Below are positions 33,509-42,191 of a stretch of DNA of 64,000 nucleotides, one piece after another. The DNA lies in the NCBI RefSeq assembly GCF_000295095.1, contig NZ_JH806632.1, positions 799,253 to 863,252 on the forward strand, in the 5' to 3' direction. Every line of letters begins with the position of its first letter. Position 1 is the first letter of the stretch. This DNA is from Actinomyces timonensis DSM 23838 (GTDB lineage Bacteria > Actinomycetota > Actinomycetes > Actinomycetales > Actinomycetaceae). The translations under genes and the position numbers were made by a program. The notes below the pieces were generated by a model, which was given only the letters and a program-made list of their open reading frames with translations, was not told where the DNA came from and searched no databases.

Positions 33509-34480
33509 CTAGCCGGTGATGAGCGGGGATCCGAAGAAGGCCCGGAAGCACCCGTAGAAGTTCCAGTTCCCCCAGCTCGTGCAGTCATCACCGCCGGTCG
33601 CGGCGGCCGCGTTGGGCAGGAAGGGGGTGTAGTCGTAGAGCCCGGCGGTGGCCTGATTGGCCAGGGTCAACTCCTCGGACCCGCAGGCCGTGTCCGGTGA
33701 GAAGGGGATGGACACGGGGGTCCCGGCGACGAAGTCGTAGGACCCCGGGTCGAGGCGGTAGCGCTGGAACTGCCGGGCAGCGCCGTAGAGCTGGGCGAAG
33801 AACCCGGAGAACTCCGGCGCGCACGCCGAGCCGTCAGGGCAGGCGTAGCCGGCGGCCGCCTCGTAGCGGCGAGCGGTGAGCATGGGGCCTGAGGCGGTCA
33901 GCAGGCCCTGCTCCTTCTGGAGGAGCACGAGGAGGACCTGGGGGTTGATACCGCAGGCGGAGGCGACGCCGGAGATGATACGGGCGGCGCTCTGCCCGGT
34001 GGCGGCGACGTACCCGCCTGGGCAGGCGGTGGTGACCTCGCGGGTCTGGGTGTCGAAGACGGCGTCGGCGAGGCAGGGCGTGCCGTCGTCGCCCGGGACG
34101 CACCCCTTGTTCACCTTGGTGATGAAGGCGGCGATCTCGTCCTCGCTCATGGCGGCGGAGTCGTAGAAGACCTCGTCGTCGATGAGGCGCGCGGGGTCGT
34201 ATCCGGTCATGTCCAGGACGATCGGAGCGGGCCCGCTGGGCGCGGTGGGTGTCGGGGAGGCCCCGCCGAAGACCCCGATGCGCCCTTCCAGGGACAGGGC
34301 GAGGACGGCGACGAGCACCGTGATGAGGAAGGAGAGGATGAGGACGGCGAGCGGGCCGAGCCGGCGACGGCGCCGCGAGGGCGCGCGTGAATGGGCGCGG
34401 GCCGAGGCGTCGAGGCGCCGACCCGCGCCGCTGGGCTGGTCACGGCGGGAACCGGAGGGTGAAGGGAGCACTGGCCTCAT
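33509..34480 (-). CDS. Secreted or membrane-anchored lysozyme-like protein
   Basis: 323 residues. A basic cytosolic N-terminus with RRRRR precedes one transmembrane helix at about 45-65, then a Ser/Thr/Pro linker. The outer domain begins MTGYDPARLIDDEVFYDSAA. It contains RIISGVASACGINPQVLLVL followed by LQKEQGLLT, where the glutamate could be the catalytic residue of a lysozyme-like fold. Several paired cysteines suggest disulfides. Similar actinobacterial proteins are sometimes labelled hemagglutinin or are left unnamed. A peptidoglycan-cleaving role is inference. Its ATG lies 41 bases before the cls start region and is divergent from the SprT-like gene. Confidence 0.6.
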   Translation of the reverse strand: MRPVLPSPSGSRRDQPSGAGRRLDASARAHSRAPSRRRRRLGPLAVLILSFLITVLVAVLALSLEGRIGVFGGASPTPTAPSGPAPIVLDMTGYDPARLIDDEVFYDSAAMSEDEIAAFITKVNKGCVPGDDGTPCLADAVFDTQTREVTTACPGGYVAATGQSAARIISGVASACGINPQVLLVLLQKEQGLLTASGPMLTARRYEAAAGYACPDGSACAPEFSGFFAQLYGAARQFQRYRLDPGSYDFVAGTPVSIPFSPDTACGSEELTLANQATAGLYDYTPFLPNAAAATGGDDCTSWGNWNFYGCFRAFFGSPLITG

Positions 34481-34575
34481 GCTGCCATATCCGGGGCGGG
34501 GTCTTCATGTCATCGGCATCCCCGCGCCCTGATTCGCCCGCCGCCCGCCTCCCCCGCCAGCCGTAGCCTTGGCCC

Positions 34576-35130
34576 GTGGATGCTCACGACGCCCTCGCCC
34601 TCGCCCGCGACCTCATGGACGCGCACGGCGTGGGCGACTGGGAGGTGGCGCTGGATCGGGCCCGGCGCCGGGCGGGCCAGACCGATCACTCCCGGCGCCG
34701 CATCACCTTGTCGCGCGCGCTCATGGCCCTGTACTCGCCTGCCGAGGCGCGCGAGACGATCCTGCACGAGATCGCCCACGCGAGGGTGGGGCCCTCCCAT
34801 GGCCACGACGCCGTGTGGGCGGCAGAAGCCCGGCGCCTGGGCGCGAGCGGCAAGCGCCTGGTGCCCGTGGACGCGCCGAGCCTGCCCGGCCGGTGGCTGG
34901 GAGTCTGCCCGGCGGGCCATACGGTGAGCCGGATGCGCCGGCCCCGCCGTCCGATGTCCTGCGCCCGCTGCGCCAGGCGCTTCGATCCCGCGCACCTACT
35001 GACCTGGGAGCTCGACGGCGCCCCCGTGGCCCCCGGCCAGATCAGCGCCGAGTACGAGCGGGCTCTGCGCCTGCTGACCGGGGAGACCTCTCCCGGTGGG
35101 AGTGTTGCCGCCCGGGGCGCCAGCGGGTGA
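34576..35130 (+). CDS. SprT-like zinc metallopeptidase domain protein
   Basis: 184 residues. The GTG start is set by TAGCCT at 34564-34569 six bases upstream, the leaderless pattern. The zinc protease motif HEIAHARVG (His-Glu-x-x-His) lies at about residue 64 in a typical SprT context, with a third His in [10 protein letters not shown]. The C-terminal half has a zinc-ribbon-like set of cysteines ([18 protein letters not shown]). SprT proteins resemble the protease part of eukaryotic Spartan, which degrades DNA-crosslinked protein. Bacterial members are poorly studied. Activity is inferred from the intact motif. Confidence 0.8.
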   Translation: MDAHDALALARDLMDAHGVGDWEVALDRARRRAGQTDHSRRRITLSRALMALYSPAEARETILHEIAHARVGPSHGHDAVWAAEARRLGASGKRLVPVDAPSLPGRWLGVCPAGHTVSRMRRPRRPMSCARCARRFDPAHLLTWELDGAPVAPGQISAEYERALRLLTGETSPGGSVAARGASG

Positions 35131-35212
35131 GGATTGGGGCCGAGCCGCGTCAGGACGCCGTCGAGAGCGCTCGAGACCGCTGGACATCACCGAGGAGACT
35201 GAAGGAGAAACG

Positions 35213-35578
35213 ATGATCGTCACCACCACCCCCACCGTCGAGGGATACCCCGTCAGCCAGTACCTGCGCGTCGTGTGCGGGGAGACGATCGCCGGGGTCA
35301 ACATGTTCAAGGACATCGCCGCTGGCTTCCGCAACATGGTCGGCGGGCGCTCGGCCTCCTACGAGCAGGAGCTCATCCAGGCCCGCGAGACCGCCCTGGC
35401 GGAGATGGTGCAGCGGGCCAGCGAGCTCGGCGCCGAGGGCGTCGTCGGCGTTGACATCGACTACGAGACGCTCGGCTCGGACAACGGCATGCTCATGGTG
35501 ACCGCCTCGGGCACGGCGGTGCGCTTCACCCCTGCCCAGCAGGCCCCCGCCGCCGGGCAGGGCGCCGTCGGCTACTGA
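35213..35578 (+). CDS. YbjQ/UPF0145 family heavy-metal-binding-domain protein
   Basis: 121 residues with strong RBS (GAAGGAG) before the ATG at 35213. The YbjQ signature runs through the whole protein: [40 protein letters not shown], and [18 protein letters not shown]. These proteins form pentameric rings and are common, but their function is unknown. The last 15 residues are an Ala/Gln/Gly extension. It follows the SprT-like gene in the same direction with an 82-base gap. Confidence 0.88.
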   Translation: MIVTTTPTVEGYPVSQYLRVVCGETIAGVNMFKDIAAGFRNMVGGRSASYEQELIQARETALAEMVQRASELGAEGVVGVDIDYETLGSDNGMLMVTASGTAVRFTPAQQAPAAGQGAVGY

Positions 35579-35597
35579 CGCCAGGTCAAGGGGCAGG

Positions 35598-35613
35598 GGC
35601 CCGACGACGGGCC
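35598..35613. terminator. Short hairpin between convergent ybjQ-like and MFS genes
   Basis: GGCCCG ACGA CGGGCC, a 6-bp perfect stem with a 4-base loop, lies 20 bases after the YbjQ stop and 53 bases from the MFS stop. Stem is short and there is no U-tract, so the call is weak. Confidence 0.3.
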
Positions 35614-35665
35614 ACCGCCCAGGCCGCCCCAACCGCCCTGACCCCACGGCCCCGGCGGCCGCCGC

Positions 35666-37150
35666 TCAGCCGAGGTGCTGGAGGTGGCCGTCGGGGTCCT
35701 TCACCCGGGCAATGAGGACGAGCCCGGCGATGAGCACCGTCATGATGCCGAGGATCCCCCAGTAGCCGGCGCCCTGCCCCATGATCCGGGCGCCCACCCA
35801 GATCGCCGCGCCGTACAGGGCGGGGGCGAGGAAGGACGCGGCGCGCCCCGTCGTCGCGTAGAGCCCGAAGATCTCGCCCTCGCGCCCGTCCGGGATGAGG
35901 CGGGCGAGGAAGGTGCGGGAGGCGGACTGGGCTGGCCCCACGCAGGCGGACAGCGCCAGGCCGAGCGCCCAGAACACCGTCTTGCCGCCGTCGTGGCAGA
36001 AGAAGACGGCGTTGCCCGCCACGACGAGGATGACGAGCGAGCCCATGATGACCCGGCGCGGCCCGATGAGGTCGTCCAGCCGCCCGCAGGCGATCGTGGT
36101 GATGCCGGCGACCACATTCGCGGCGATGGCGAACTGGATGACCTCGGCGTCGGAGAAGTCGAAGGTGGTGCGGGCGATGATGCCGCCGTAGGCGAAGACC
36201 CCAGCGAGGCCGTCCCGGAAGACGGCCGAGGCCAGGAGGAACCACAGGACGTTCGGGTGGGAGCGGTACAGGGAGCGCAGCGTGCGCCACAGGTGGCGGT
36301 AGGAGGCGAGGATCGACTCGCGGCGCCCAGAGCCGCCAGAGCTCCCATTGCTCCCGGGGACGGCGATATCCCCCGGCACCAGCGGCTCGGTCTCCATCTC
36401 GGGGATCTGCCTGGCGCCATCCGCATCACTCCCGCCCGCGAGCGGGCGTCCGCCGCGACGGCGCCGGGCAGCGCGGGACTGGGTGAGAAGGACCGGGATC
36501 GCGGAGATCCCGAACCAGGCGGCGGCCACGAGCATCGCCACGCGGACGTTGAGCCCGTCCGCGCTGGTGACGCCGAACCAGCCGACCTCGGGGCTGATGA
36601 GGCCGGTGTAGACCACGAGCAGCAGGACGATCCCGCCGAGGTAGCCCATGCCCCAGCCGATCCCCGAGACCGCGCCGATCCTCTCCTTCGTGGTCACGTG
36701 GGCCAGGAGCCCGTTGTAGTTGACGGAGGCGAGCTCGAAGAAGAGGTTGCCCACCCCCATGAGCACGATGCCGAGCCACAGGTAGCCCGGGGCGGGCTTG
36801 ACGAGGAAGAGCGCTGCGGAGACGGCCACGACGAGCGCGGTGTAGATCCCGAGTGAGGCGACGGCGCGACCGGCGCGGTCGGCCCTCTGCCCGGTGACGG
36901 GGGCGAGGAGGGCGATGAGCAGACCGGCGATCGCCATCCCCACGGACAGGCGCGACTGGTTGGAGGTGGTGTCCCCGAAGGAGGAGGACACCAGGTAGGT
37001 CGCGAAGACGAAGGTCGTGATGACGGCGTTGAACGCGGCCGAGCCCCAGTCCCACAGCCCCCAGGCCAGGACGGGCCAGGTCAGGAGGCGGGGCTTGGTC
37101 GGCTGCGCAGAGGCGTGAGTCGCCCCTAGGGACGGGTCAGGGGAAGGCAT
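35666..37150 (-). CDS. UMF1/Atg22-type MFS transporter
   Basis: 494 residues with twelve hydrophobic segments. The N-terminal helix WPVLAWGLWDWGSAAFNAVI and FVFATYLVSSSF are the hallmark of UMF1/Atg22-like permeases. The yeast relative Atg22 exports amino acids from the vacuole; the bacterial substrate is unknown. A loop at about 235-280 is rich in Arg/Gly and Glu. TAGGCT six bases before the ATG marks a leaderless start. The gene stands alone, convergent with YbjQ. Confidence 0.85.
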   Translation of the reverse strand: MPSPDPSLGATHASAQPTKPRLLTWPVLAWGLWDWGSAAFNAVITTFVFATYLVSSSFGDTTSNQSRLSVGMAIAGLLIALLAPVTGQRADRAGRAVASLGIYTALVVAVSAALFLVKPAPGYLWLGIVLMGVGNLFFELASVNYNGLLAHVTTKERIGAVSGIGWGMGYLGGIVLLLVVYTGLISPEVGWFGVTSADGLNVRVAMLVAAAWFGISAIPVLLTQSRAARRRRGGRPLAGGSDADGARQIPEMETEPLVPGDIAVPGSNGSSGGSGRRESILASYRHLWRTLRSLYRSHPNVLWFLLASAVFRDGLAGVFAYGGIIARTTFDFSDAEVIQFAIAANVVAGITTIACGRLDDLIGPRRVIMGSLVILVVAGNAVFFCHDGGKTVFWALGLALSACVGPAQSASRTFLARLIPDGREGEIFGLYATTGRAASFLAPALYGAAIWVGARIMGQGAGYWGILGIMTVLIAGLVLIARVKDPDGHLQHLG

Positions 37151-37332
37151 GCTCTGAGCCTACGGCCTCCGTGGAGTCCGACGGTTCCAGGATCGGCGCG
37201 CGAAGCGCACGGAATGCGCACAAAAAGAGCACGGATCGGGCTCAGGAGCGCCATGGGAGGCGCCGCCCGGCCCCAGCCGCCCGGAACTCGCTGGTGGCGG
37301 CCGCCCTGTCGCCGGCAGCGCCGTCGCCGGTC

Positions 37333-38070
37333 TCAGCCAGCGGCGAGGAGGGCCTCGGCGAGGAGGAGGTCGAGGCGCGTGGTCACCTTGAGGGCGAGCG
37401 CGTCCCCGGCGACGGCGACGACGTCCACGCCCATCGCCTCGACCAGTCCGGCGTCGTCGGAGGCGGCCAGGCTCTCATCGCCCGCGCGCCGAGCGCCGAC
37501 GCGATGGGCGGCCATCAGGGTCTCGCGCGCGAAGCCCTGGGGGGTCTGGACGGCGCGCAGGCGGGCGCGGTCCGGGGTGGCGATGATCGGCTCGACGGCT
37601 CCGCCGGGCCGGACCTCCTTGATGGTGTCGGTCACGGGCAGGACGGGGATGACGGCCTCGTGCCCCTCGCGCAGGGCGGTGATGACGCGCTCGATCACCT
37701 CGGGCGGGGTGAGGGCGCGGGCGGCGTCGTGGACGAGGATGGCGCCAGCGTCGGGCTGGGCGCTCAGGGCCGCCTCGAGCCCGAGGGCGACGCTCGCCTG
37801 GCGGGAGGCGGATGATCCCGCGACCACCTCGACGGCGCCGAGGCCCGCCACCTCGCGGCGGAAGTCCTCGATCCGGTCCTTCGGCGCCGTGACGACGACG
37901 AGCTCGACCCCGCCGGAGGCCAGCAGGCCCCGCACCGCGCGCCGCACGAGCGACTGCCCGGCGAGGGGGACGAGCCCCTTGGGGAGGTCGGCGCCGAGCC
38001 GGCTGCCCGAGCCGGCGGCGGTGACCACGGCGATCACCGGAGCAGGGCGCTGCGGGGCTGCGGCAGTCAT
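37333..38070 (-). CDS. ispD: 2-C-methyl-D-erythritol 4-phosphate cytidylyltransferase
   Basis: 245 residues. IspD uses CTP to make CDP-methylerythritol in the non-mevalonate isoprenoid pathway. Signature VTAAGSGSRLGADLPKGLVPL near residue 16 binds CTP; VHDAARALTPPEVIERV and the C-terminal TRLDLLLAEALL are also typical. It lies 39 bases after carD in the same direction, an arrangement seen in other actinobacteria, where ispF often follows. Here ispF is not downstream: a divergently placed MFS promoter comes next. Confidence 0.93.
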   Translation of the reverse strand: MTAAAPQRPAPVIAVVTAAGSGSRLGADLPKGLVPLAGQSLVRRAVRGLLASGGVELVVVTAPKDRIEDFRREVAGLGAVEVVAGSSASRQASVALGLEAALSAQPDAGAILVHDAARALTPPEVIERVITALREGHEAVIPVLPVTDTIKEVRPGGAVEPIIATPDRARLRAVQTPQGFARETLMAAHRVGARRAGDESLAASDDAGLVEAMGVDVVAVAGDALALKVTTRLDLLLAEALLAAG

Positions 38071-38109
38071 GGTCGGGGAAGGAAGGGGCGGGCGGGATTG
38101 CGCCCGGCG

Positions 38110-38604
38110 TCAGGCGGCGGCGCCGGCGGCGAGGACCTCGTCGAGGCGGCTCTCGGCCTCGTCCTCGGGGGTCTTCTGCGCCAGGGCGAGCTCGGAGACG
38201 AGGATCTGGCGGGCCTTGGAGAGCATGCGCTTCTCACCGGCGGACAGACCACGGTCCGTGTCACGGCGGGACAGGTCCCGCACAACCTCGGCCACCTTGA
38301 TGACGTCGCCGGAGGCGATCTTCTCCTGGTTGGCCTTGAAGCGGCGCGACCAGTTGGTGGGCTCCTCGGTGAAGGGGGCGCGGAGGACCTCGAAGACCTT
38401 CTCCAGGCCCTTCTCGTCGACGACGTCGCGCACGCCGATGAGCTCGACGGACTCCGCGGGGACGAGGATCGTCAGGTCGCCCTGGGCGACCTCGAGCTGG
38501 AGGTAGGTCTTCTCCTCGCCCTTCACCTTGCGCTGACGAATATCGATGATTCGAGCCGCGCCGTGGTGGGGATAGACGACGGTCTCTCCGACTTCAAGGG
38601 TCAT
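38110..38604 (-). CDS. carD: CarD-family RNA polymerase-binding regulator
   Basis: 164 residues. Starts [19 protein letters not shown], the RNA polymerase-interacting Tudor-like domain (about 1-60), followed by the helical DNA-binding part with [17 protein letters not shown], where the Trp inserts at the upstream edge of the transcription bubble. CarD stabilises open complexes at rRNA and many other promoters in actinobacteria. It shares an operon with ispD. The hairpin at 38688-38722 separates it from gpmA upstream. Confidence 0.95.
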   Translation of the reverse strand: MTLEVGETVVYPHHGAARIIDIRQRKVKGEEKTYLQLEVAQGDLTILVPAESVELIGVRDVVDEKGLEKVFEVLRAPFTEEPTNWSRRFKANQEKIASGDVIKVAEVVRDLSRRDTDRGLSAGEKRMLSKARQILVSELALAQKTPEDEAESRLDEVLAAGAAA

Positions 38605-38687
38605 GGGTGAGGTCTCCAGTCAAACAACAGGAGCCTCAGTTTACCAGTGCCGCGCGGCGCGATACCCGGGGAGGTTGCTCACAGCGC

Positions 38688-38722
38688 GACGGCGCCAGGC
38701 CTGTGAGGGACCTGGCGCCGTC
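38688..38722 (-). terminator. Intrinsic-type hairpin after gpmA
   Basis: Perfect 12-bp arms GACGGCGCCAGG (38688-38699) and CCTGGCGCCGTC (38711-38722), 11-base loop. It lies 33 bases after the gpmA stop and before the carD promoter region. No U-run. Confidence 0.7.
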
Positions 38723-38755
38723 GTCGAGGGGCGCGCCCGGATGCGGGCGCGAGCC

Positions 38756-39493
38756 TCACTTGCCCTGGTTGGCCACAGCGGCGATCTTCGCCTCAGCCTC
38801 GGGGTCGAGGTAGCGGCCGCCCTTCTTGAGGGGCTGAAGGGTCTCCTCATCGAGCTCGTAGACCAGCGGGATGCCGGTGGGGATGTTGACGGCGGCGATG
38901 TCGTCGTCGGAGATCCCGTCGAGGTGCTTGACGATCGCGCGCAGGGAGTTGCCGTGGGCGGCGATCATGACAGTCTTGCCGGTCTTGATCTCGGGGACGA
39001 TCGTGGACTCCCAGTAGGGCAGGAGCCGGGCGAGGACGTCCTTGAGGCACTCGGTGGCGGGGATGGGCTCGCCGGCGTAGCGCGGGTCGGTGTCCTGCGA
39101 GAACTCGCTGCCGAGCTCGATGGCCGGCGGCGGGACGTCGTAGGAGCGGCGCCAGAGCATGAACTGCTCCTCGCCGTACTCGTCGCGGATCTCCTTCTTG
39201 TTCTTGCCCTGGAGGGCGCCGTAGTGGCGCTCGTTGAGGCGCCAGTCGCGCTCGACGGGGATCCAGTGGCGGTCCGCGGCGTCGAGGGCGAGGTTCGCCG
39301 TCATGATCGCGCGGCGCAGCATCGAGGTGAACAGCTTCTCGGGGAGGACGCCGGCCTCCTTGAGGAGCTCACCGCCGTGGACCGCCTCGGCGCGGCCCTT
39401 CTCGGACAGGGGGACGTCAACCCAACCGGTGAACAGGTTCTTCGCATTCCATTCGCTCTCGCCGTGGCGGAGCAGCACAAGGGTGTAAGCCAT
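38756..39493 (-). CDS. gpmA: 2,3-bisphosphoglycerate-dependent phosphoglycerate mutase
   Basis: 245 residues, glycolysis. The phosphohistidine motif [18 protein letters not shown] is at the start, with [20 protein letters not shown] and the second catalytic His in [15 protein letters not shown] follow. Length and motifs are standard. It sits alone between two terminators on the minus strand. Confidence 0.96.
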   Translation of the reverse strand: MAYTLVLLRHGESEWNAKNLFTGWVDVPLSEKGRAEAVHGGELLKEAGVLPEKLFTSMLRRAIMTANLALDAADRHWIPVERDWRLNERHYGALQGKNKKEIRDEYGEEQFMLWRRSYDVPPPAIELGSEFSQDTDPRYAGEPIPATECLKDVLARLLPYWESTIVPEIKTGKTVMIAAHGNSLRAIVKHLDGISDDDIAAVNIPTGIPLVYELDEETLQPLKKGGRYLDPEAEAKIAAVANQGK

Positions 39494-39528
39494 GGCCCTA
39501 TCCTGCCAGCCGCGCGCTCCGCGCGCGA

Positions 39529-39573
39529 GGCCCCTGGTCCCATCCGGATCGTCCGGAACGGGGACCAGGGGCC
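39529..39573 (-). terminator. Second hairpin between lsr2 and gpmA
   Basis: Arms GGCCCCTGGTCCC (39529-39541) and GGGACCAGGGGCC (39561-39573), 13 bp perfect, 19-base loop. Together with the hairpin at 39590-39617 it forms a tandem terminator after lsr2. Confidence 0.65.
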
Positions 39574-39589
39574 CGCCGGCGGTCAGCGG

Positions 39590-39617
39590 CGCTCAGGGGC
39601 GAGGGCTCCCCTGAGCG
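39590..39617 (-). terminator. First hairpin after lsr2
   Basis: Arms CGCTCAGGGG (39590-39599) and CCCCTGAGCG (39608-39617) with an 8-base loop, 46 bases after the lsr2 stop. Confidence 0.6.
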
Positions 39618-39663
39618 GCGCGGTCAAGGTTCCCCGCGCTCGGCGAGGCGCGATGAATGAGCC

Positions 39664-39984
39664 TCAGTGGGCCTGGTTGTAGGCCTCACGGATCGGGGCG
39701 GGAATGCGGCCGCGGTCCGAGACCTCCATGCCCTGGCTGCGGGCCCACTCGCGAATCTTCTGGGTCTCGGCCGAGGAGCTGGCGCCCCGACGGCGGACAT
39801 TACGGCGACCGGAGACACGACGGGCCTTGGCGGACCACTCCTCAATGGACTCGCGCAGCGCGGCGGCGTGCTCGTCGTTGAGGTCGATCTCGTAGGTCAC
39901 CCCATCCAGGCCGAACGTGACCGTCTGCGACGCGGCGGAGTGGTCGATATCGTCGACAAGGATGATCTGGGTCTTCTGGGCCAT
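39664..39984 (-). CDS. lsr2: Lsr2-type nucleoid-associated protein
   Basis: 106 residues. N-terminal oligomerisation domain AQKTQIILVDDIDHSAASQT, then FGLDGVTYEIDLNDEHAAAL; a basic linker (RRVSGRRNVRRRG); C-terminal DNA-binding domain with SDRGRIPAPI, whose Arg-Gly-Arg hook enters the minor groove of AT-rich DNA. Lsr2 silences horizontally acquired AT-rich genes in actinobacteria, as H-NS does elsewhere. The AT-rich toxin/immunity locus 25 kb away would be a natural target; this is inference. A clear promoter lies at 40049-40077. Confidence 0.95.
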   Translation of the reverse strand: MAQKTQIILVDDIDHSAASQTVTFGLDGVTYEIDLNDEHAAALRESIEEWSAKARRVSGRRNVRRRGASSSAETQKIREWARSQGMEVSDRGRIPAPIREAYNQAH

Positions 39985-40048
39985 GGTTCACTCTTCTCTT
40001 CGTGACGTCCGAGGATTACCGAGATGAATCCTCTTGCGAACACCCTGA

Positions 40049-40077
40049 AGGATAATGGAGGAATAAGGGTCGCGCAA
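40049..40077 (-). promoter_or_regulatory. Sigma-70-like promoter of lsr2
   Basis: Minus strand: -35 TTGCGC (40072-40077), 17-base spacer, -10 TATCCT (40049-40054), about 65 bases before the lsr2 ATG. Surrounding bases are AT-richer than normal here, so Lsr2 may bind its own control region (inference). The rest of 39985-40253 holds no gene that I can support. Confidence 0.55.
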
Positions 40078-40253
40078 TATCGGCTCGGGATTCACCTCTT
40101 CGGACTCCGTGCATTTCCTCTGTGAGAACCCTGGGAGCAGCGCCGCCCCCTCCGCGAGGAGAGCATGAGATGCCGGGACGGCGCGGGCAGTGGGCGCGAC
40201 TGGGAACAGGAATCGGGCGGGGCGCGCCGCCCGGGAGCGGGGGCTCAATGAAG

Positions 40254-40282
40254 AAGCCCCGAGACCGTCGGTCCCGGGGCTT
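40254..40282 (-). terminator. Terminator of the tRNA-Thr gene
   Basis: AAGCCCC (40254-40260) and GGGGCTT (40276-40282) close a longer stem of about 13 pairs with one mismatch; on the minus strand TTCTTCATT follows. It starts five bases after the tRNA 3' end. Confidence 0.65.
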
Positions 40283-40287
40283 GGGCG

Positions 40288-40360
40288 AGCCACCTGTGGG
40301 AATCGAACCCACGACCTATTCATTACGAGTGAATCGCTCTGCCGACTGAGCTAAGGTGGC
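40288..40360 (-). tRNA. tRNA-Thr, anticodon CGU
   Basis: A 73-base cloverleaf on the minus strand. Acceptor GCCACCT pairs with AGGTGGC, discriminator U. D-arm GCTC/GAGC, anticodon stem ATTCA/TGAAT with loop CTCGTAA giving anticodon CGT, a 5-base variable loop, and T-arm GTGGG TTCGATT CCCAC. CCA is not encoded. It reads the ACG codon. Confidence 0.95.
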
Positions 40361-40664
40361 ATGCCGCTTGCGGCAGCGTGAGGACTCTACAGCGCGCCGC
40401 GCGCCCGGTGCAACGCGGGAGCCGCCGCCGCCCCGTGGCGCTGAACACAGGCAGGGCCGTAGACTGGCTGAGCCTCGTGAGACGGCGCGCGGTAGCGCGG
40501 ACGAGCGCGAGATACTGGGCATGACGCGCATCGGCGCACGCCTTGAGACATGCCAGCACGCGTCAGCGCATGTCGGCCTGCGCCATATGCGCCCACTCCG
40601 ATCGGCCGCGCCGCATCCGCGGCAGCGGCCCCAGGCCCCTCCTCCTCTGGAGAGGATCAGCACC
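40361..40664. other. Gene-free stretch upstream of ansP
   Basis: About 300 bases between the tRNA 5' end and the permease start. TAGACT at 40459-40464 is a possible -10 box for ansP, implying a leader of nearly 200 bases. That leader can form GACATGC/GCATGTC (40547-40574) and other GC-rich hairpins. I do not recognise a known riboswitch. The tRNA promoter must also lie at its left end. Confidence 0.4.
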
Positions 40665-42134
40665 ATGTCGCAGCAGACAGATCCCTCGCCAGAAGCAGCG
40701 GCCCCCGTGACGCATGACAAGGGGGATGCCGGCTACAACAAGGAGCTGAAGAACCGCCACCTGCAGATGATCGCCATCGGCGGCTCGATCGGCACCGGCC
40801 TCTTCCTGGGCGCCGGCGGGCGCCTGGCGCAGGGCGGGGCGATCCTCATCGTCGCCTACGCGATCTGCGGGGTCTTCGCCTTCCTCATGGTGCGCGCCCT
40901 CGGCGAGCTCGCGATCCGGAGGCCCTCCTCGGGTGCCTTCGTGTCCTACGCGCGCGAGTTCCTCGGGGAGAAGGGCGCTTACATCACCGGGTGGTTCTTC
41001 TTCCTCGACTGGGCGGTGACCGTCATGGCCGACATCACCGCCGTCGCCCTCTACCTGCACTACTGGGGCACCTTCAAAGCCGTCCCCCAGTGGGTTCTCG
41101 CGCTCATCGCGCTCGCCCTGGTCTTCGTGCTCAACATGCTCAATGTCAAGATGTTCGGAGAGGCCGAGTTCTGGTTCGCGCTCATCAAGGTGGCGGCGAT
41201 CGTCTCCTTCATGCTCGTGGCCATCTGGGCGATCGTCAGCGGCGCCAAGGTCGGCGGCGGGGCGGCGGGCTTGGGCAATATCACCGAGCATGGCGGTTTC
41301 GCCCCCGCGGGCATCGGGGTCGTCTTCACCCTCACCCTCGGCGTCGTCTTCGCATTCGGCGGCACGGAGATGGTCGGAGTGGCGGCCGGTGAGGCGAAGG
41401 ACGCAATCACCGTGCTGCCCAAGGCGATCAACTCGATGATCCTGAGGATCTTCGTCTTCTACGTCGGCTCCGTGCTCCTCATGGCCTTCGTCCTGCCCTA
41501 TACCTCCTACTCCAAGAACGAGTCGCCTTTCGTCACCTTCTTCTCCGGTATCGGCGTCCCCCACGCCGGGGACATCATTCAAGTGGTCGTCCTGACCGCG
41601 GCGCTGTCCAGCCTCAACGCCGGGCTCTACGCCACCGGACGCACGCTGCGCTCGATGGCGGTGGCGGGCGAGGCCCCCAGCGTCGCGGCCGGCCTCAACA
41701 AGCACCAGGTGCCCGCGGGCGCGATCGCCATCACCTCCGCCCTGGGCCTCGTGGGCGTCGCCCTCAACGCCTTCCTCGCGGAGGACGCCTTCAACATCGT
41801 CATGAACCTGGCGGGCATCGGCATCGCCGGGACCTGGGTGGCGATCCTCGTGACCCACCTGGCCTTCCTCAAGAGAATTGATCAGGGCCTCGAGGAGCGG
41901 CCGGCCTACCGGATGCCCGGCGCCCCCTACTCCAACTACGTCGCGATCGCCTTCTTCGCGCTCATCGTCGTCGCCAATGCCAAGGAGCCCGAGGGCCGCT
42001 GGACGCTCGCCCTGTTCGGCCTCGTCATCATCATGATGGTGGCAGGCTGGTACCGGGTGCGGGGCCGGATCCGCGGCGACCTCCTCGACCACGTGCTCGA
42101 CGAGGCGACCACGGGCTCCGACGACGAGCAGTAG
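40665..42134 (+). CDS. ansP: Amino-acid permease, probably L-asparagine permease
   Basis: 489 residues, twelve transmembrane helices, amino acid-polyamine-organocation superfamily. The start at 40665 has an AGAGGATC ribosome site. The first helix LQMIAIGGSIGTGLFLGAG is the substrate signature. EKGAYITGWFFFLDWAVTVM followed by ADITAVALYLHYWGTF closely recalls AnsP. The next gene, 57 bases downstream, is an asparaginase, which supports asparagine as the substrate. Related D-Ser/D-Ala/Gly permeases cannot be fully excluded. Confidence 0.8.
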   Translation: MSQQTDPSPEAAAPVTHDKGDAGYNKELKNRHLQMIAIGGSIGTGLFLGAGGRLAQGGAILIVAYAICGVFAFLMVRALGELAIRRPSSGAFVSYAREFLGEKGAYITGWFFFLDWAVTVMADITAVALYLHYWGTFKAVPQWVLALIALALVFVLNMLNVKMFGEAEFWFALIKVAAIVSFMLVAIWAIVSGAKVGGGAAGLGNITEHGGFAPAGIGVVFTLTLGVVFAFGGTEMVGVAAGEAKDAITVLPKAINSMILRIFVFYVGSVLLMAFVLPYTSYSKNESPFVTFFSGIGVPHAGDIIQVVVLTAALSSLNAGLYATGRTLRSMAVAGEAPSVAAGLNKHQVPAGAIAITSALGLVGVALNAFLAEDAFNIVMNLAGIGIAGTWVAILVTHLAFLKRIDQGLEERPAYRMPGAPYSNYVAIAFFALIVVANAKEPEGRWTLALFGLVIIMMVAGWYRVRGRIRGDLLDHVLDEATTGSDDEQ

Positions 42135-42191
42135 CCCGCCCGCGCCACGGCCGACCAGGCTGGACTGCGGGACATGAGGCGGGAGGACCCC